DNA of 64,000 nt from Neobacillus sp. PS3-12 (GCF_030915385.1 NZ_CP133268.1:5492001-5556000); one strand, 5' to 3'. Counted from the stretch's first letter, positions 43,729-53,028 are shown. Notes: generated by a model not told the origin, from the sequence alone. A program made the numbers and translations.

Positions 43729-44817
43729 TCATTTAAATGTATAATCTTTCTTATAGAAGCTTTCAATATTTTTAACGTATTCTTTATAATCATAATACTT
43801 TTGTAAAAGGGATAATTGTTCCTCTTGATATTGTTTAAAGTTATCTTTATTGTCTAATGCCTTTAAATCATGGCAAATTTGATTAATCAGATATTGATAG
43901 TCAGAGTAGACAGTCTTTAGATCTTTAAAATCAGGAGTGAAAAATACCTCATTATAAACGGCAAAGCTGATTCCACCGCTAAAAACCGTTTCAATAAAAT
44001 ATCCATCCAATCCCTCTCCAAATGTTAACGCCCATTTAGCTCTCGATATTAGCTCCTTGTATTCTTCAAAAGTAATATTTTGAACAATGAAGACATTCAT
44101 TGCAGGAAATGCTTGCTTGATTGTGTTAATAATAGTAGTCCTTAAAGGATGCCAATCGGATGAAACTATTAATAAATCTTCCTTGTTCATAAAATCTATA
44201 TATTTATATTGTTCCGGACTGACAAAGGTAGAGAATTTGTGCAAGGGGATTCCCAGAGACTCTTTGTATTCTTTGTTAGTATATCTTTCATGTGCAGTAG
44301 TACAGGTGATATTCATTGTTAATTTCCTTAACTGGTTAATTACATCTTCACCTGGCATTAATAAAATATTCTGATTGAGGATATTGATTTGCAAGTCTGA
44401 AATATTTGTTAGGTAATCCATATATCCTTGATCCATATATTTTATAAAATTCTGAGTAAAACATTCAGGAATATGCAAAATACATTTTTCTAATTTTAAG
44501 AAATAGTTAGGTATAATCTCAAATGGATATATTGGTACCTCATTTTTGAATCGGGTATATTTTAAAATAATGGGCTCTGTTGGCATTGTACACATTAGGA
44601 CTTTACAGCCATGAACACGGGTAAGTCTCCTTGATTCTTCATACAGAGAGAAAATTGAAAGAACGCCACCATTTATCATATCCATACTGGGCACAAAAAA
44701 AACAATGATGTTTTCCTCTTTTTGTGAAAAATTTTTCATTAAAGTATCTAAAGCAACGTCTGATTTGGAAAGTGCCCCTTCGGATGATCCTTTTGAATGA
44801 TTAATGTCTCTCTCCAT
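43729..44817 (-). CDS. Putative GT-B glycosyltransferase
   Basis: A 362-residue soluble protein. ENIIVFFVPSMDMINGGVLS resembles the start of a GT-B N-terminal domain, and SRAKWALTFGEGLDGYFIET with FSGGISFAVYNEVFFTP resembles the donor-site region of WsaF-like glycosyltransferases. An N-terminal extension of about 35 residues is polar. The stop lies two codons from the upstream gene's spacer; 27 bases separate it from the DegT-type gene, so the two are likely co-transcribed. Family call is moderate; specificity unknown. Confidence 0.6.
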   Translation of the reverse strand: MERDINHSKGSSEGALSKSDVALDTLMKNFSQKEENIIVFFVPSMDMINGGVLSIFSLYEESRRLTRVHGCKVLMCTMPTEPIILKYTRFKNEVPIYPFEIIPNYFLKLEKCILHIPECFTQNFIKYMDQGYMDYLTNISDLQINILNQNILLMPGEDVINQLRKLTMNITCTTAHERYTNKEYKESLGIPLHKFSTFVSPEQYKYIDFMNKEDLLIVSSDWHPLRTTIINTIKQAFPAMNVFIVQNITFEEYKELISRAKWALTFGEGLDGYFIETVFSGGISFAVYNEVFFTPDFKDLKTVYSDYQYLINQICHDLKALDNKDNFKQYQEEQLSLLQKYYDYKEYVKNIESFYKKDYTFK

Positions 44818-44844
44818 TTTTTTCCTCCTAAAAAGTACTTTAAA

Positions 44845-45984
44845 TCATCTTATCTTTATCACTTTCAGAATTTCACAGATGGATTCCACCTTATCAAGGT
44901 CTAGGTCTCCAAAAAAAGGAAGTGTCAAAATTTCTTTCACAACTTGATGGGAGTTTGGTAAGTTATAGGAAGATGCTGATGGGAGCTGACTGTAACAGGG
45001 ATAATCACTACATAACGGATAGAAATATTTGCGTGTAAAAATATTGTATTTTTTTAGTTCTTCATAGACGAAATCTCTAGACTTGCCAAACTTATTTTCA
45101 TTGATTCGTATGGGGAAATACTGCAAACTACTTTTAACCCCCTCTAACTCTGGGACAAAGCTTATCCCTTCAATTTCACTTAAGAGTTCCCTATATAAGC
45201 ATCGAATCTTCTCTCTTTTAATTCTCTCCTCCTCTACCAAATCGAGTACGACTAATCCTAATGAAGCCTGCATTTCATTCATTTTCCCATTGATCCCAGG
45301 CATAACAACCTCATTTTCATTTTTTATTCCGAAATTCTTTAATAAATCGATTCTATTCTTTAAATGTTTATCACCATATGTTAAGGCTCCGCCTTCTGCA
45401 GTATGAAACAACTTGGTTGCATGAAAGCTAAACATCGTGATATCACCAAAATTTCCAATTCCCTTTCCATCAACTTCTACGCCAAAGGCGTGAGCGGCAT
45501 CATAAATGACCTTCAACCCATATTGATTTGCAATTTCTTGAATCTTAAAAACATCACAGGGTGTACCAAAAACATGAACGCCCAAAATGGCAGTTGTTTT
45601 AGGTGTTATCATAGATTCAATTTTATCGGGATCTATATTCATCGTAAGTGGATCAATATCACAAAAAATAGGATTTATATCGTTCCAGGCCAAAATATGA
45701 GGTGTAGCAGCAAATGTAAAGGGAGTGGTAATTACCTCCCCTGAGATACGGAGACTCTGACAGGCTATAATAAGAGCAATCGTACCATTATTAAATAAAG
45801 AAAGCGAAGGAACTTTCAAGTAATCCATTAATTTATCTTCAAGTGATTGATGTTGCTTTCCATTATTCGTAAGCCATTTTGCATCCCAAACTTCTTTTAA
45901 TTTTTCAACTACCTCATTCAGCTCTGGCATCAGAGGTCTTGTTACAAAAATTGGTTCATCAAATTCCACAATTGTATTTTTCAT
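44845..45984 (-). CDS. DegT/DnrJ/EryC1-family sugar aminotransferase
   Basis: About 379 residues. PLP enzyme with LSLFNNGTIALIIACQSLRI, VYDAAHAFG-type switch (LKVIYDAAHAFGVE) and the PLP Lys in SFHATKLFHTAEGGAL. Family members make amino-deoxy sugars from nucleotide-keto-sugars, for example the 4-amino sugars of spore or S-layer glycans. ATG at 45984 is preferred (AGGGAG upstream, homologous N-terminus MPEL); longer in-frame starts exist to 46062. Its presence suggests the glycan contains an amino sugar. Confidence 0.88.
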   Translation of the reverse strand: MKNTIVEFDEPIFVTRPLMPELNEVVEKLKEVWDAKWLTNNGKQHQSLEDKLMDYLKVPSLSLFNNGTIALIIACQSLRISGEVITTPFTFAATPHILAWNDINPIFCDIDPLTMNIDPDKIESMITPKTTAILGVHVFGTPCDVFKIQEIANQYGLKVIYDAAHAFGVEVDGKGIGNFGDITMFSFHATKLFHTAEGGALTYGDKHLKNRIDLLKNFGIKNENEVVMPGINGKMNEMQASLGLVVLDLVEEERIKREKIRCLYRELLSEIEGISFVPELEGVKSSLQYFPIRINENKFGKSRDFVYEELKKYNIFTRKYFYPLCSDYPCYSQLPSASSYNLPNSHQVVKEILTLPFFGDLDLDKVESICEILKVIKIR

Positions 45985-46226
45985 ATATTGGTTTTCTCCC
46001 TTCATAGAGCCCAATAAATTGTAGTAAAAGGTAAGTTTTTTCTTTTGCAAGTACTTAAACATTACAAATCAATTATTCGGGATATTTTTACAAGAATTTT
46101 AACTTGGAGGTAGACTAACTTGACCAATCAACAAAAAAATTTTATTTTTCAGAATTAGTTATATCTTTTTTTATCGGGGCTTGAAATTTCTTAATTATTA
46201 TTTTTAAAAATTCAGGATTTGTTTGG

Positions 46227-47438
46227 TTAAATTAAATTTAAAGAGGAATGTTGTGCTAAGTTCTGAAGGTTTTTGTTAATAAAATCTTCTTGAACCTTGA
46301 TAAATATATCAAATTCAGATAAAAATCTTAACAAATTGATTTGGTAAATATTATTATCAAGGAAGTCTAAATCAATTTTTTTGTTTGAAACGATTTCTTT
46401 TATTTCTTTATGAATTGTTTCAGTTTCATAATAGTGAGAAGGGGCCCAAAAAAATAATTTGCTATTATCTAAATCATATGATATTAGCTCACTTAATCTT
46501 ATCTTCCATTCGGATTGTGGATTTAACCAATCAGCAACAAAAAAAACCTTCAACTTATCGACATTGTTTTCATCTTTTTTTATTGGGACTCTATATTGTT
46601 CAATTTTTATCGGACAAAAGTGTTTTTCCTTTTGATAAGACGTATTTAAAAAAATTTTTTCTTTTCCATGATGATCCAGTGTGTCAACATTCCATTTTTT
46701 TATGAATTTTTGCCTATTGGTTGTCATGGCAGACCTAAACAGAGATACATCTTTTTTAAACGATACACTCCCTATATGATGTACAAATGAACTGCCTACA
46801 ATTGCAATTTTAAAACCTGCGATCTGTAACCGTATGGAGAAATCGTCATCATCATAATTTCCAACTCCAAACCAAAAGTCATTACCGCCAATTAATTCTA
46901 ATACACTTCTTTTTATTACCATACAAGCACCAATCACTCTATCTAGGAAAACAATTTTTTCTTTATTGTTTTCCATAAACGTTTTGGCAAAACCTTGCAT
47001 TCCTTCTATAGAGTTAAAGTTAACCCCTACATGTTGAGCACCTGATGCGTACGAGAGGTATGGGGCAACTGCACCAATGGTGGGGTCCTGTTCTATGATT
47101 TTTACTAAACCATCAAACCAATTCAAAGGGAATATCAAGTCATTGTTTAAAATAGTTATAATTTCTCCATTACATTGCTCTAATCCACAATTAATTCCAA
47201 CTGGATATCCTAAGTTTTCATCATTTTGAACAATTTTTATTTGAACTTGTTCTTTATATTTTCTTTGTAAATTTAAAAGACCTAAAGCAGTTTCATCTGT
47301 CGATCCATTGTTCACAACAATAATTTCGATTCCACGTTCAATTAGGGTAAGATTAAATGAATCAATTAAGGATGAAATAGCTTGCTTGCTCATATTCCAA
47401 TTGTTATAACATAACATCACAAAACTAAAGTTTGGCAA
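46227..47438 (-). CDS. Family 2 glycosyltransferase with extra C-terminal domain, copy 2
   Basis: About 403 residues, same architecture as 34899-36110: FSFVMLCYNNWNMSKQA, VNNGSTDETALGLL, LNNDLIFP, GNYDDDDFSIRLQIAG and a C-terminal domain with LKVFFVADWLNPQSEW. TTG at 47438 has AAGGAGG eight bases upstream, the same start arrangement as copy 1. The two copies bracket the island. Confidence 0.85.
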   Translation of the reverse strand: MPNFSFVMLCYNNWNMSKQAISSLIDSFNLTLIERGIEIIVVNNGSTDETALGLLNLQRKYKEQVQIKIVQNDENLGYPVGINCGLEQCNGEIITILNNDLIFPLNWFDGLVKIIEQDPTIGAVAPYLSYASGAQHVGVNFNSIEGMQGFAKTFMENNKEKIVFLDRVIGACMVIKRSVLELIGGNDFWFGVGNYDDDDFSIRLQIAGFKIAIVGSSFVHHIGSVSFKKDVSLFRSAMTTNRQKFIKKWNVDTLDHHGKEKIFLNTSYQKEKHFCPIKIEQYRVPIKKDENNVDKLKVFFVADWLNPQSEWKIRLSELISYDLDNSKLFFWAPSHYYETETIHKEIKEIVSNKKIDLDFLDNNIYQINLLRFLSEFDIFIKVQEDFINKNLQNLAQHSSLNLI

Positions 47439-47882
47439 AAGTTTATCCTCCTTAATGCACAATTTAAAAATATTTACCTTACTCTATGTTAAACATTCTA
47501 AATTGAAGCAAGATTGTTTATTTTTTTCCTTTATAATTTTAAGATTACGTATTCAGTTTTTAAACATAAAACACAATGGCTTTTTGTTTTATTTAATTCA
47601 TTGACTGTTCTGGTAATCCCTCTGCCTTTGTATTGGTATTATTTTCCATAATAATTTAATTTTCATTGTATGATTAAAGAAAAAATATGTGCATAGACGA
47701 ACATTCACATAGAACAATTTAAGCCGATTGCAGATAAATGTATTTTAAGTTTTGGTCATAAAACGTATTGTCATTTCTGATAAGTTCTTTACTTTGTTTT
47801 CAAGCTGAAAATCATCAAATAACTATTCTAATGTTTTTTCTATTTCCGGCTTTTTAATTACTTTTACTTTAGTGCGGTAAAA
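47439..47882. other. Intergenic region between the island and the tRNA pair
   Basis: About 440 AT-rich bases with no reading frame, RNA or clear repeat. It marks the edge of the glycosylation island. Confidence 0.5.
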
Positions 47883-47920
47883 TACAAAAAAGCCAATACT
47901 CTGATTAACTCAAAGTATTG
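47883..47920 (-). terminator. Terminator of the tRNA/SRP RNA unit
   Basis: CAATACT / AGTATTG hairpin with a 13-base loop, then GGCTTTTTTG on the minus strand. Confidence 0.8.
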
Positions 47921-47948
47921 ACTATAAAGGTTTTCTGATAATGAATGA

Positions 47949-48030
47949 TACCGATGGTCGGGGTCGAACCGACACTCCAGAAGGAACACGATTTTGAGTC
48001 GTGCGCGTCTGCCAATTCCGCCACATCGGC
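47949..48030 (-). tRNA. tRNA-Leu (CAA)
   Basis: 82-nt class II tRNA. Acceptor GCCGATG / CATCGGT with discriminator A, T-arm GTCGGTTCGACCCCGAC, anticodon loop CTCAAAA giving CAA, and a long variable arm. The 3' CCA is not encoded. Confidence 0.95.
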
Positions 48031-48043
48031 AATATAAAATTTA

Positions 48044-48135
48044 TGGCGGAGAGCAAGGGATTCGAACCCTTGAGACAGTGTTAACCGCCTACACGATTTC
48101 CAATCGTGCTCCTTCGACCACTCGGACAGCTCTCC
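48044..48135 (-). tRNA. tRNA-Ser (GGA)
   Basis: 92-nt class II tRNA with encoded CCA. Acceptor GGAGAGC / GCTCTCC, T-loop GGGTTCGAATCCC, anticodon loop TTGGAAA giving GGA, long variable arm. Lies 13 bases from tRNA-Leu and 18 bases downstream of the SRP RNA gene. Confidence 0.96.
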
Positions 48136-48153
48136 ATTTATGATATAAGTAAA

Positions 48154-48421
48154 CACCGTGCACCCTATCTCGATATGACCAGATAAGTGTTACTCATGCA
48201 GTTAGCTCGACCAAGCTTGTCTACGGCACACAAAAGGTTCCACTTATGGCTGCTTCCTTCCGTACCTGACCAAGTTCATGGGTTTCTGTTGCGTAGGACC
48301 CAGTTGTCAACACCACTTGCACAAGGCAAACCTTACAAAACCATACCTCCAGAGGGAATTCAACCCCGCTATGGCGGATTGCAGGTTACAGGGCACCGCC
48401 ATCTCCCCATCTAGCACGGTA
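48154..48421 (-). ncRNA. ffs: Signal recognition particle RNA (long scRNA type)
   Basis: 268-nt RNA. The universally conserved domain IV is present: GGTCAGGTACGGAAGGAAGC followed by AGCC. The ends pair (ACCGTGC / GCACGGT), and the Alu-like 5' part gives a length close to the 271-nt scRNA (scr) of B. subtilis. Binds Ffh for co-translational membrane targeting. Confidence 0.95.
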
Positions 48422-48634
48422 TGTAATTGTAAACTAATTCTTGATTAGGTAGTCATATATTGAATACTTTCCCTAGTGACAACGACAATATTACACTTAA
48501 CTATCGTAGAAGTCAACATCTGAAAAAACAATAATAAATGGAAATTGAAAGGAAATATTCCTTCCCCCTTTTTGTTCCTTTAATCCACGTAATAATTTCT
48601 ATTTCTACACATTCTATTAATGGAGGTGAATAAA

Positions 48635-48780
48635 ATGGAAAATAAAACAAATGAGAATAAAACTAACTTTATGAAACAAGAAAAATTTTGAATCGAGTTA
48701 ATCAAAACTTTGATCAGATGATCCAAGATTTAAGGAATATGATTGATGAAAATAACCAGGAAATCAGCCAAATGTCCTAA
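48635..48780 (+). pseudogene. Small hydrophilic spore-type protein, frameshifted
   Basis: GGAGGTG before the ATG, opening MENKTNENKTNFMKQEK, then a premature stop. Adding one A to the five-base A run at 48681-48685 restores a frame continuing ILNRVNQNFDQMIQDLRNMI and DENNQEISQMS to 48780 (about 49 residues). Family unknown. The break again falls in a homopolymer. Confidence 0.55.
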
Positions 48781-49131
48781 CGAATCAAAGGCGTTTGTTT
48801 TTTTGTGTAACTAGTCCTTAACCCCCTTAGAAGAGTCAGAAATCTTCTGAAATATTCCATTTTTAAATTAAAAAAATAAACCCTGTAATTATTTTTTGAT
48901 GCTATATTTTAATTTTGGTTTACTAATTATCTTTACCTTTTTACATTTCTTTTAAAAAAAAACATATATTAAAATTGAAAGCGGTGTGCAAGGGAACAGT
49001 ACACACGAAAAACCTTTTTAAATGAATAAAAGAAATATATTGTTGTAAAGATTAAAATTATAGAATGTACCATGTCTGTGCCTATAGCAATCCTCTTTAT
49101 ATTATTACTTTTCAAAACGGGGGAAAGAATA
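48781..49131. other. Intergenic stretch before the acyltransferase
   Basis: About 350 AT-rich bases. Contains one short hairpin (GTGTGC...GTACAC near 48987) but no gene or recognised RNA. Confidence 0.4.
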
Positions 49132-49698
49132 ATGATAAAAACTTCATTTTATTCAACAGAAGAGCTAAAGGAAATGGAATTTAAAACGATCGGGAAGAAT
49201 GTATTGATAAGTAGAAAAACCAGTATTTACAATTCTAAAAACATATCTTTAGGGGATAATGTTCGGATAGATGATTTTAGTTTATTAAGCGGTGGAAAAG
49301 GAATTCAAATCGGCTCTTGTGTTCATATTGCATCGTTTTGTGCCCTCTATGGAGGGGAAGGAATTAAATTAGAGGACTTTTCCGGATTATCCTCACGTGT
49401 TGTAATCTATAGTAATTCAGATGATTACTCAGGAGAATTCCTAACCAACCCCACGATTCCCGAAGAGTTTCGTCAAACTTTTGGTGGGCTTGTTACTTTA
49501 GGAAAACACGTTATAGTAGGCACTGGCACTACAATACTTCCAAACATAACGATTGGAAAAGGGTCCTCTATTGCAGCTATGTCATTAGTTAATAAAAGTT
49601 TGGGTGAATGGGGAATTTATGCTGGTATCCCTGTAAAGTTTTTAAAAGAAAGAAAGAAAAACTTAATACAATTAGAAAAAAAAATGTTAAAAAACTAG
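49132..49698 (+). CDS. Hexapeptide-repeat O-acyltransferase
   Basis: About 188 residues, left-handed beta-helix. Hexapeptide rungs ISLGDNVRIDDFSLLSGGKG and IQIGSCVHIASFC, then the acyltransferase core HVIVGTGTTILPNITIGKGS and SLGEWGIYAGIPVKFLKERK. Resembles galactoside/maltose-type acetyltransferases (WbbJ-like). GGGGGAAAG precedes the ATG at 49132; upstream in-frame starts lack one. Could acylate an amino sugar of the nearby island's glycan; link is only by proximity. Confidence 0.83.
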   Translation: MIKTSFYSTEELKEMEFKTIGKNVLISRKTSIYNSKNISLGDNVRIDDFSLLSGGKGIQIGSCVHIASFCALYGGEGIKLEDFSGLSSRVVIYSNSDDYSGEFLTNPTIPEEFRQTFGGLVTLGKHVIVGTGTTILPNITIGKGSSIAAMSLVNKSLGEWGIYAGIPVKFLKERKKNLIQLEKKMLKN

Positions 49699-49789
49699 AT
49701 TTGCTATTTAATATCCGTCATCTCAATTTTCAGGAATTAAGACTAAGAGACAAGTAGTACACCTTTTTAATCATCCATAGTTTTTTTCT

Positions 49790-50194
49790 CTATGGAACGA
49801 GGAAAGAAATATTATCTGTCTCCTCTTCAAGCACCAACAATCCTCCAATTACCTCCAACACAGAACCAATTGCAACCAATGAATCTCCCGCTATAGCTAT
49901 TTTTTGCTCTTCAATTAGACGTGCTTTATCCGTTTCCCGAATTTGATTCGATACGGAAATAGCTTCTAATATTTGACCAATTGTCCTGATAAAAACACCA
50001 TTTAAAATTTGTTTCTCACCCGTCGGATTTGTATCATCTTCTATTTGCAGAAGATCTGACAATCCTTTAAACTCAATAATTTGCCCAATAACTTGAATCC
50101 AAAGCCCCAGAGATACCTGCTTTTCCAACTGTAATATCTTTTCACTTTTTGCATTATTACCTTTATTATTATTTGAATTTGTTGGACTTACCAT
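49790..50194 (-). CDS. Repetitive small protein with three amphipathic repeats, unknown
   Basis: About 134 residues. After an Asn-rich head come three related segments: GLWIQVIGQIIEFKGLSDLL, GVFIRTIGQILEAISVSNQI and GDSLVAIGSVLEVIGGLLVL. Each has an hydrophobic IGxxLE core. GGAG lies eight bases before the ATG at 50194. Seen commonly in Bacillus as a repetitive DUF of unknown role; I do not recognise a named gene. Confidence 0.6.
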   Translation of the reverse strand: MVSPTNSNNNKGNNAKSEKILQLEKQVSLGLWIQVIGQIIEFKGLSDLLQIEDDTNPTGEKQILNGVFIRTIGQILEAISVSNQIRETDKARLIEEQKIAIAGDSLVAIGSVLEVIGGLLVLEEETDNISFLVP

Positions 50195-50500
50195 CCCAAT
50201 CACTCCAGCATAAAAGATGTTTTATTTTATGTCTTTGTCTAAAAAAAGTCCTAACAATATCCTCAGAAAATCCAAAAATGAAAAAAGTCGACAAAATTCG
50301 TGAAACAGCTCAACTTATTGTGTTAAAGCGTGTTCTTCATAATTAAAGCGTATTCAAAAAAATAAATATTTGAATTTTTTGACTTCTTTTGTAGAAACCC
50401 TTTTCTTTTTAATTTAAATTGTTCATAATAGCTTCTGTTAGCCCTTTAGGAATCTATTAAAGGGACTTATATTACTATTAATGGAGGTAAATTTTTCAAA
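50195..50500. other. Intergenic stretch
   Basis: About 305 bases, AT-rich; no gene or recognised element seen. Confidence 0.4.
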
Positions 50501-50659
50501 ATGTGGGTAATCACCGTGTATTCCAAAAGAAAGACGACCATGTTCGAATTCAACACAGAGAAAGAAGCAAGAGAGGTTTTAAAAACCATGAAAGGCTGTA
50601 AGATTCTTTCTGAGATTGTTTACTTTAATGATCCTGGGTATGCATCTATTGTCTATTAA
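50501..50659 (+). CDS. Small 52-residue protein, unknown
   Basis: MWVITVYSKRKTTMFEFNTE followed by KEAREVLKTMKGCKILSEIV. Beta-alpha-beta pattern. A GGAGG motif lies about 13 bases upstream of the ATG. It sits 72 bases before the malic enzyme gene on the same strand. Confidence 0.6.
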   Translation: MWVITVYSKRKTTMFEFNTEKEAREVLKTMKGCKILSEIVYFNDPGYASIVY

Positions 50660-50730
50660 GAGTTTACAAGTTTAGGTCCTGCATCAATCAACTAATCAAA
50701 AAAGAAAACAATCAAAAGGAGAGAATTTGC

Positions 50731-51960
50731 TTGTCAACCTTACGTAACGAAGCATTAAAATTGCATAAAGAAAATCGTGGGAAGCTAGGAGTCCATTCAA
50801 AAGTTCAAGTTAATAATGCACAAGATTTAAGTCTTGCCTATTCACCAGGTGTAGCAGAACCATGTATGGATATTTATCAGGATGAAAACAAGGTATATGA
50901 TTATACAATGAAGGGGAATTTAGTTGCCGTTGTTTCAGACGGTACAGCTGTTCTTGGCCTTGGGAATATTGGTCCAAAAGCTGCGATGCCGGTCATGGAG
51001 GGAAAAGCCCTTTTATTCAAATCATTTGCTGATGTAGATGCCTTCCCTATTTGCCTAGATACAACGGATCCGGACAAGATTGTAGAAGTGGTAAAATTAA
51101 TGGAACCTACTTTTGGTGGGATAAACTTGGAAGATATTGCAGCACCGCAATGCTTTGAAATCGAGGAGCGTCTAAGGAAAATTTGCAATATTCCAGTTTT
51201 TCACGATGATCAACATGGCACAGCAATTGTAACCGCCGCGGGATTAATTAATGCTTTGAAGCTTGTTGACAAAAAAATTGAAGAGATTCGTGTTGTCGCT
51301 AATGGTTCGGGTGCTGCAGGAGTTGCGATTGTGAAATTGCTCCTTAATATGGGTGTTAAGGATGTCATTTTATGTGATACAAAAGGAATTATCTATGAAG
51401 GCCGTCCAATTGGAATGAATCGTTTCAAAGAGGAAATGGCTAAAATTACGAACAAGGAACAAAAACAAGGTACCTTGTCAGATGCACTTGTTGGCGCAGA
51501 TGTTTTTGTTGGTGTATCTGCTGCAGGTGCTGTCACGAAAGAAATGGTTCGTACAATGAATCCTAATGCAATCATTTTTGCAATGGCAAATCCAATTCCA
51601 GAAATCATGCCTGAAGAAGCAAAAGAAGCTGGGGCACTCGTAATCGGAACAGGACGCTCAGACTTCCCTAATCAGGTCAATAATGTATTAGCATTTCCAG
51701 GCATTTTTCGTGGAGCTTTAGACGTATCCGCAAAGGAAATTAACGAGGAAATGAAGTTAGCAGCCGTTTATGCAATTGCCGGATTAATAGCTGATGATGA
51801 GCTTACTCCGGACTATGTTATTCCAGATCCATTTGATCCAAGGGTGGCGGCACATGTAGCTGCGGCCGTTGCTCAAGCTGCAATGGAAACCGGTGTGGCC
51901 CAAAGGTCCGTTAATACTAATAAGGTTAAAGAACATTTATTGGCTTTAGCCAAAAATTAA
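50731..51960 (+). CDS. ytsJ: Malic enzyme (malate dehydrogenase, oxaloacetate-decarboxylating)
   Basis: A 409-residue short-form malic enzyme converting malate to pyruvate and CO2. Visible: LSLAYSPGVAEPCMDI, YDYTMKGNLVAVVSDGTAVL, the metal/substrate site VFHDDQHGTAIVTAAGL, the dinucleotide-binding VVANGSGAAGVAI and GRSDFPNQVNNVLAFPGIFR. Very close to B. subtilis YtsJ in length and sequence; YtsJ prefers NADP. TTG start with AAAGGAGAG upstream. Paralogue identity (YtsJ rather than MalS/MaeA) is by overall resemblance. Confidence 0.93.
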   Translation: MSTLRNEALKLHKENRGKLGVHSKVQVNNAQDLSLAYSPGVAEPCMDIYQDENKVYDYTMKGNLVAVVSDGTAVLGLGNIGPKAAMPVMEGKALLFKSFADVDAFPICLDTTDPDKIVEVVKLMEPTFGGINLEDIAAPQCFEIEERLRKICNIPVFHDDQHGTAIVTAAGLINALKLVDKKIEEIRVVANGSGAAGVAIVKLLLNMGVKDVILCDTKGIIYEGRPIGMNRFKEEMAKITNKEQKQGTLSDALVGADVFVGVSAAGAVTKEMVRTMNPNAIIFAMANPIPEIMPEEAKEAGALVIGTGRSDFPNQVNNVLAFPGIFRGALDVSAKEINEEMKLAAVYAIAGLIADDELTPDYVIPDPFDPRVAAHVAAAVAQAAMETGVAQRSVNTNKVKEHLLALAKN

Positions 51961-52045
51961 AAAGGTCTGGTCAGCCTTTATGAGCTCGGGAACGAGTCAT
52001 TTATTTGGATTCTACAAATTAGCGCTGTAAAATCCAATCTTTAGG

Positions 52046-52083
52046 AAATCCACTCATGCTTTATGCATAAGTGGATTTTTTTT
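52046..52083 (+). terminator. Terminator after malic enzyme
   Basis: AAATCCACT...AGTGGATTT hairpin with seven T. Confidence 0.85.
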
Positions 52084-52223
52084 AGGCATATTTTATGTGT
52101 ATCACTATTGAATATTAATTCTCAATCATGTATATTTATTACTATGATTCTCTATTATAAATTGAGCTGTTTGATCGAGTATTTTTATAGATACATATAA
52201 AGAGTAATTTTTTGGAGGGATAA

Positions 52224-52685
52224 ATGATGCAAGTTAGAAAAGCTAACATGAGTGATACAGAACACATTTTTCAATTAATCTTACATTATGCAAAAGAAGG
52301 TAAATTGTTAGCAAGGTCCTACAATTCCATTTACGAAAATTTGCAAAGCTTTTATGTTGCTGTAGAAAATGACGTAGTCATTGGAATCTCAAGTCTTCAT
52401 ATCCTGGACCGAGATTTAGCAGAAGTTCGCTCCCTGGCTGTTGACGCAAATCATAGTCGGAAAGGTGTTGGAAAAGCGCTGGTTATAGAAATTATGAAAG
52501 ACACTAAAGTTTTAGAGATTGCAAAATTAATAGCGCTCACCTATCAAATTGATTTTTTTACAAAGTTGGGATTTATGCAGGTTAATAAAAATGATTTGCC
52601 TCAAAAAATGTGGAAAGATTGTTTAAACTGCTCTAAATTACATTCTTGCGATGAAACAGCGATGCTAATTAATATTTTGTCTTAA
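52224..52685 (+). CDS. GNAT N-acetyltransferase, ArgA-like subgroup
   Basis: A 153-residue protein. AEVRSLAVDANHSRKGVGKA is the acetyl-CoA-binding motif A; LTYQIDFFTKLGF and the Cys-containing end LPQKMWKDCLNCSKLHSCDE match the short N-acetylglutamate-synthase-like GNAT group. May acetylate glutamate or another amino acid; no arginine genes nearby. Two adjacent ATG codons (52224, 52227) follow GGAGGG. Confidence 0.82.
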   Translation: MMQVRKANMSDTEHIFQLILHYAKEGKLLARSYNSIYENLQSFYVAVENDVVIGISSLHILDRDLAEVRSLAVDANHSRKGVGKALVIEIMKDTKVLEIAKLIALTYQIDFFTKLGFMQVNKNDLPQKMWKDCLNCSKLHSCDETAMLINILS

Positions 52686-52804
52686 ATTGTTAATCCTGGT
52701 GATTAACAAACCTGGGAATGATTATTAAGTTTTCCGCAAATGCCCAAACCCTTTTCAATAAAAAGGAATATGATATCCCAACCAATTGAAAAGGTGGTGT
52801 GCTT

Positions 52805-52945
52805 ATGTTTGGTTATGGCGGCTTTGGTTACGGTGGATGCGGTTGCGGTTATGGCGGCGGCGGCTTTGGTTTCGGCTTCGGAGGATTCGCTTTAATCGTA
52901 GTTCTGTTCATCCTGTTAATTATTGTTGGTGCAGTCATTTGTTAG
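52805..52945 (+). CDS. YjcZ-family Gly/Tyr-rich sporulation peptide
   Basis: A 46-residue protein: Gly/Tyr/Phe/Cys-rich head (MFGYGGFGYGGCGCGYGGGG) followed by one membrane helix ending FALIVVLFILLIIVGAVIC. This is the typical YjcZ/YoyB-type small spore protein layout. AAAGGTGG precedes the ATG. Sporulation expression is inferred from the family. Confidence 0.85.
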   Translation: MFGYGGFGYGGCGCGYGGGGFGFGFGGFALIVVLFILLIIVGAVIC

Positions 52946-53028
52946 TAAGAAATTTAGATCTATAGAGATAACTTAATTTTTTGCTTAAATCAAATGTTCA
53001 TTTATTTTTGTGTTTTTCTTTTTATTCG

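Noticed and set aside
47905..48414. Open frames over 47905-48156 and 48187-48414
   Set aside because: They overlap clear tRNA-Leu, tRNA-Ser and SRP RNA genes; translations have no protein character.
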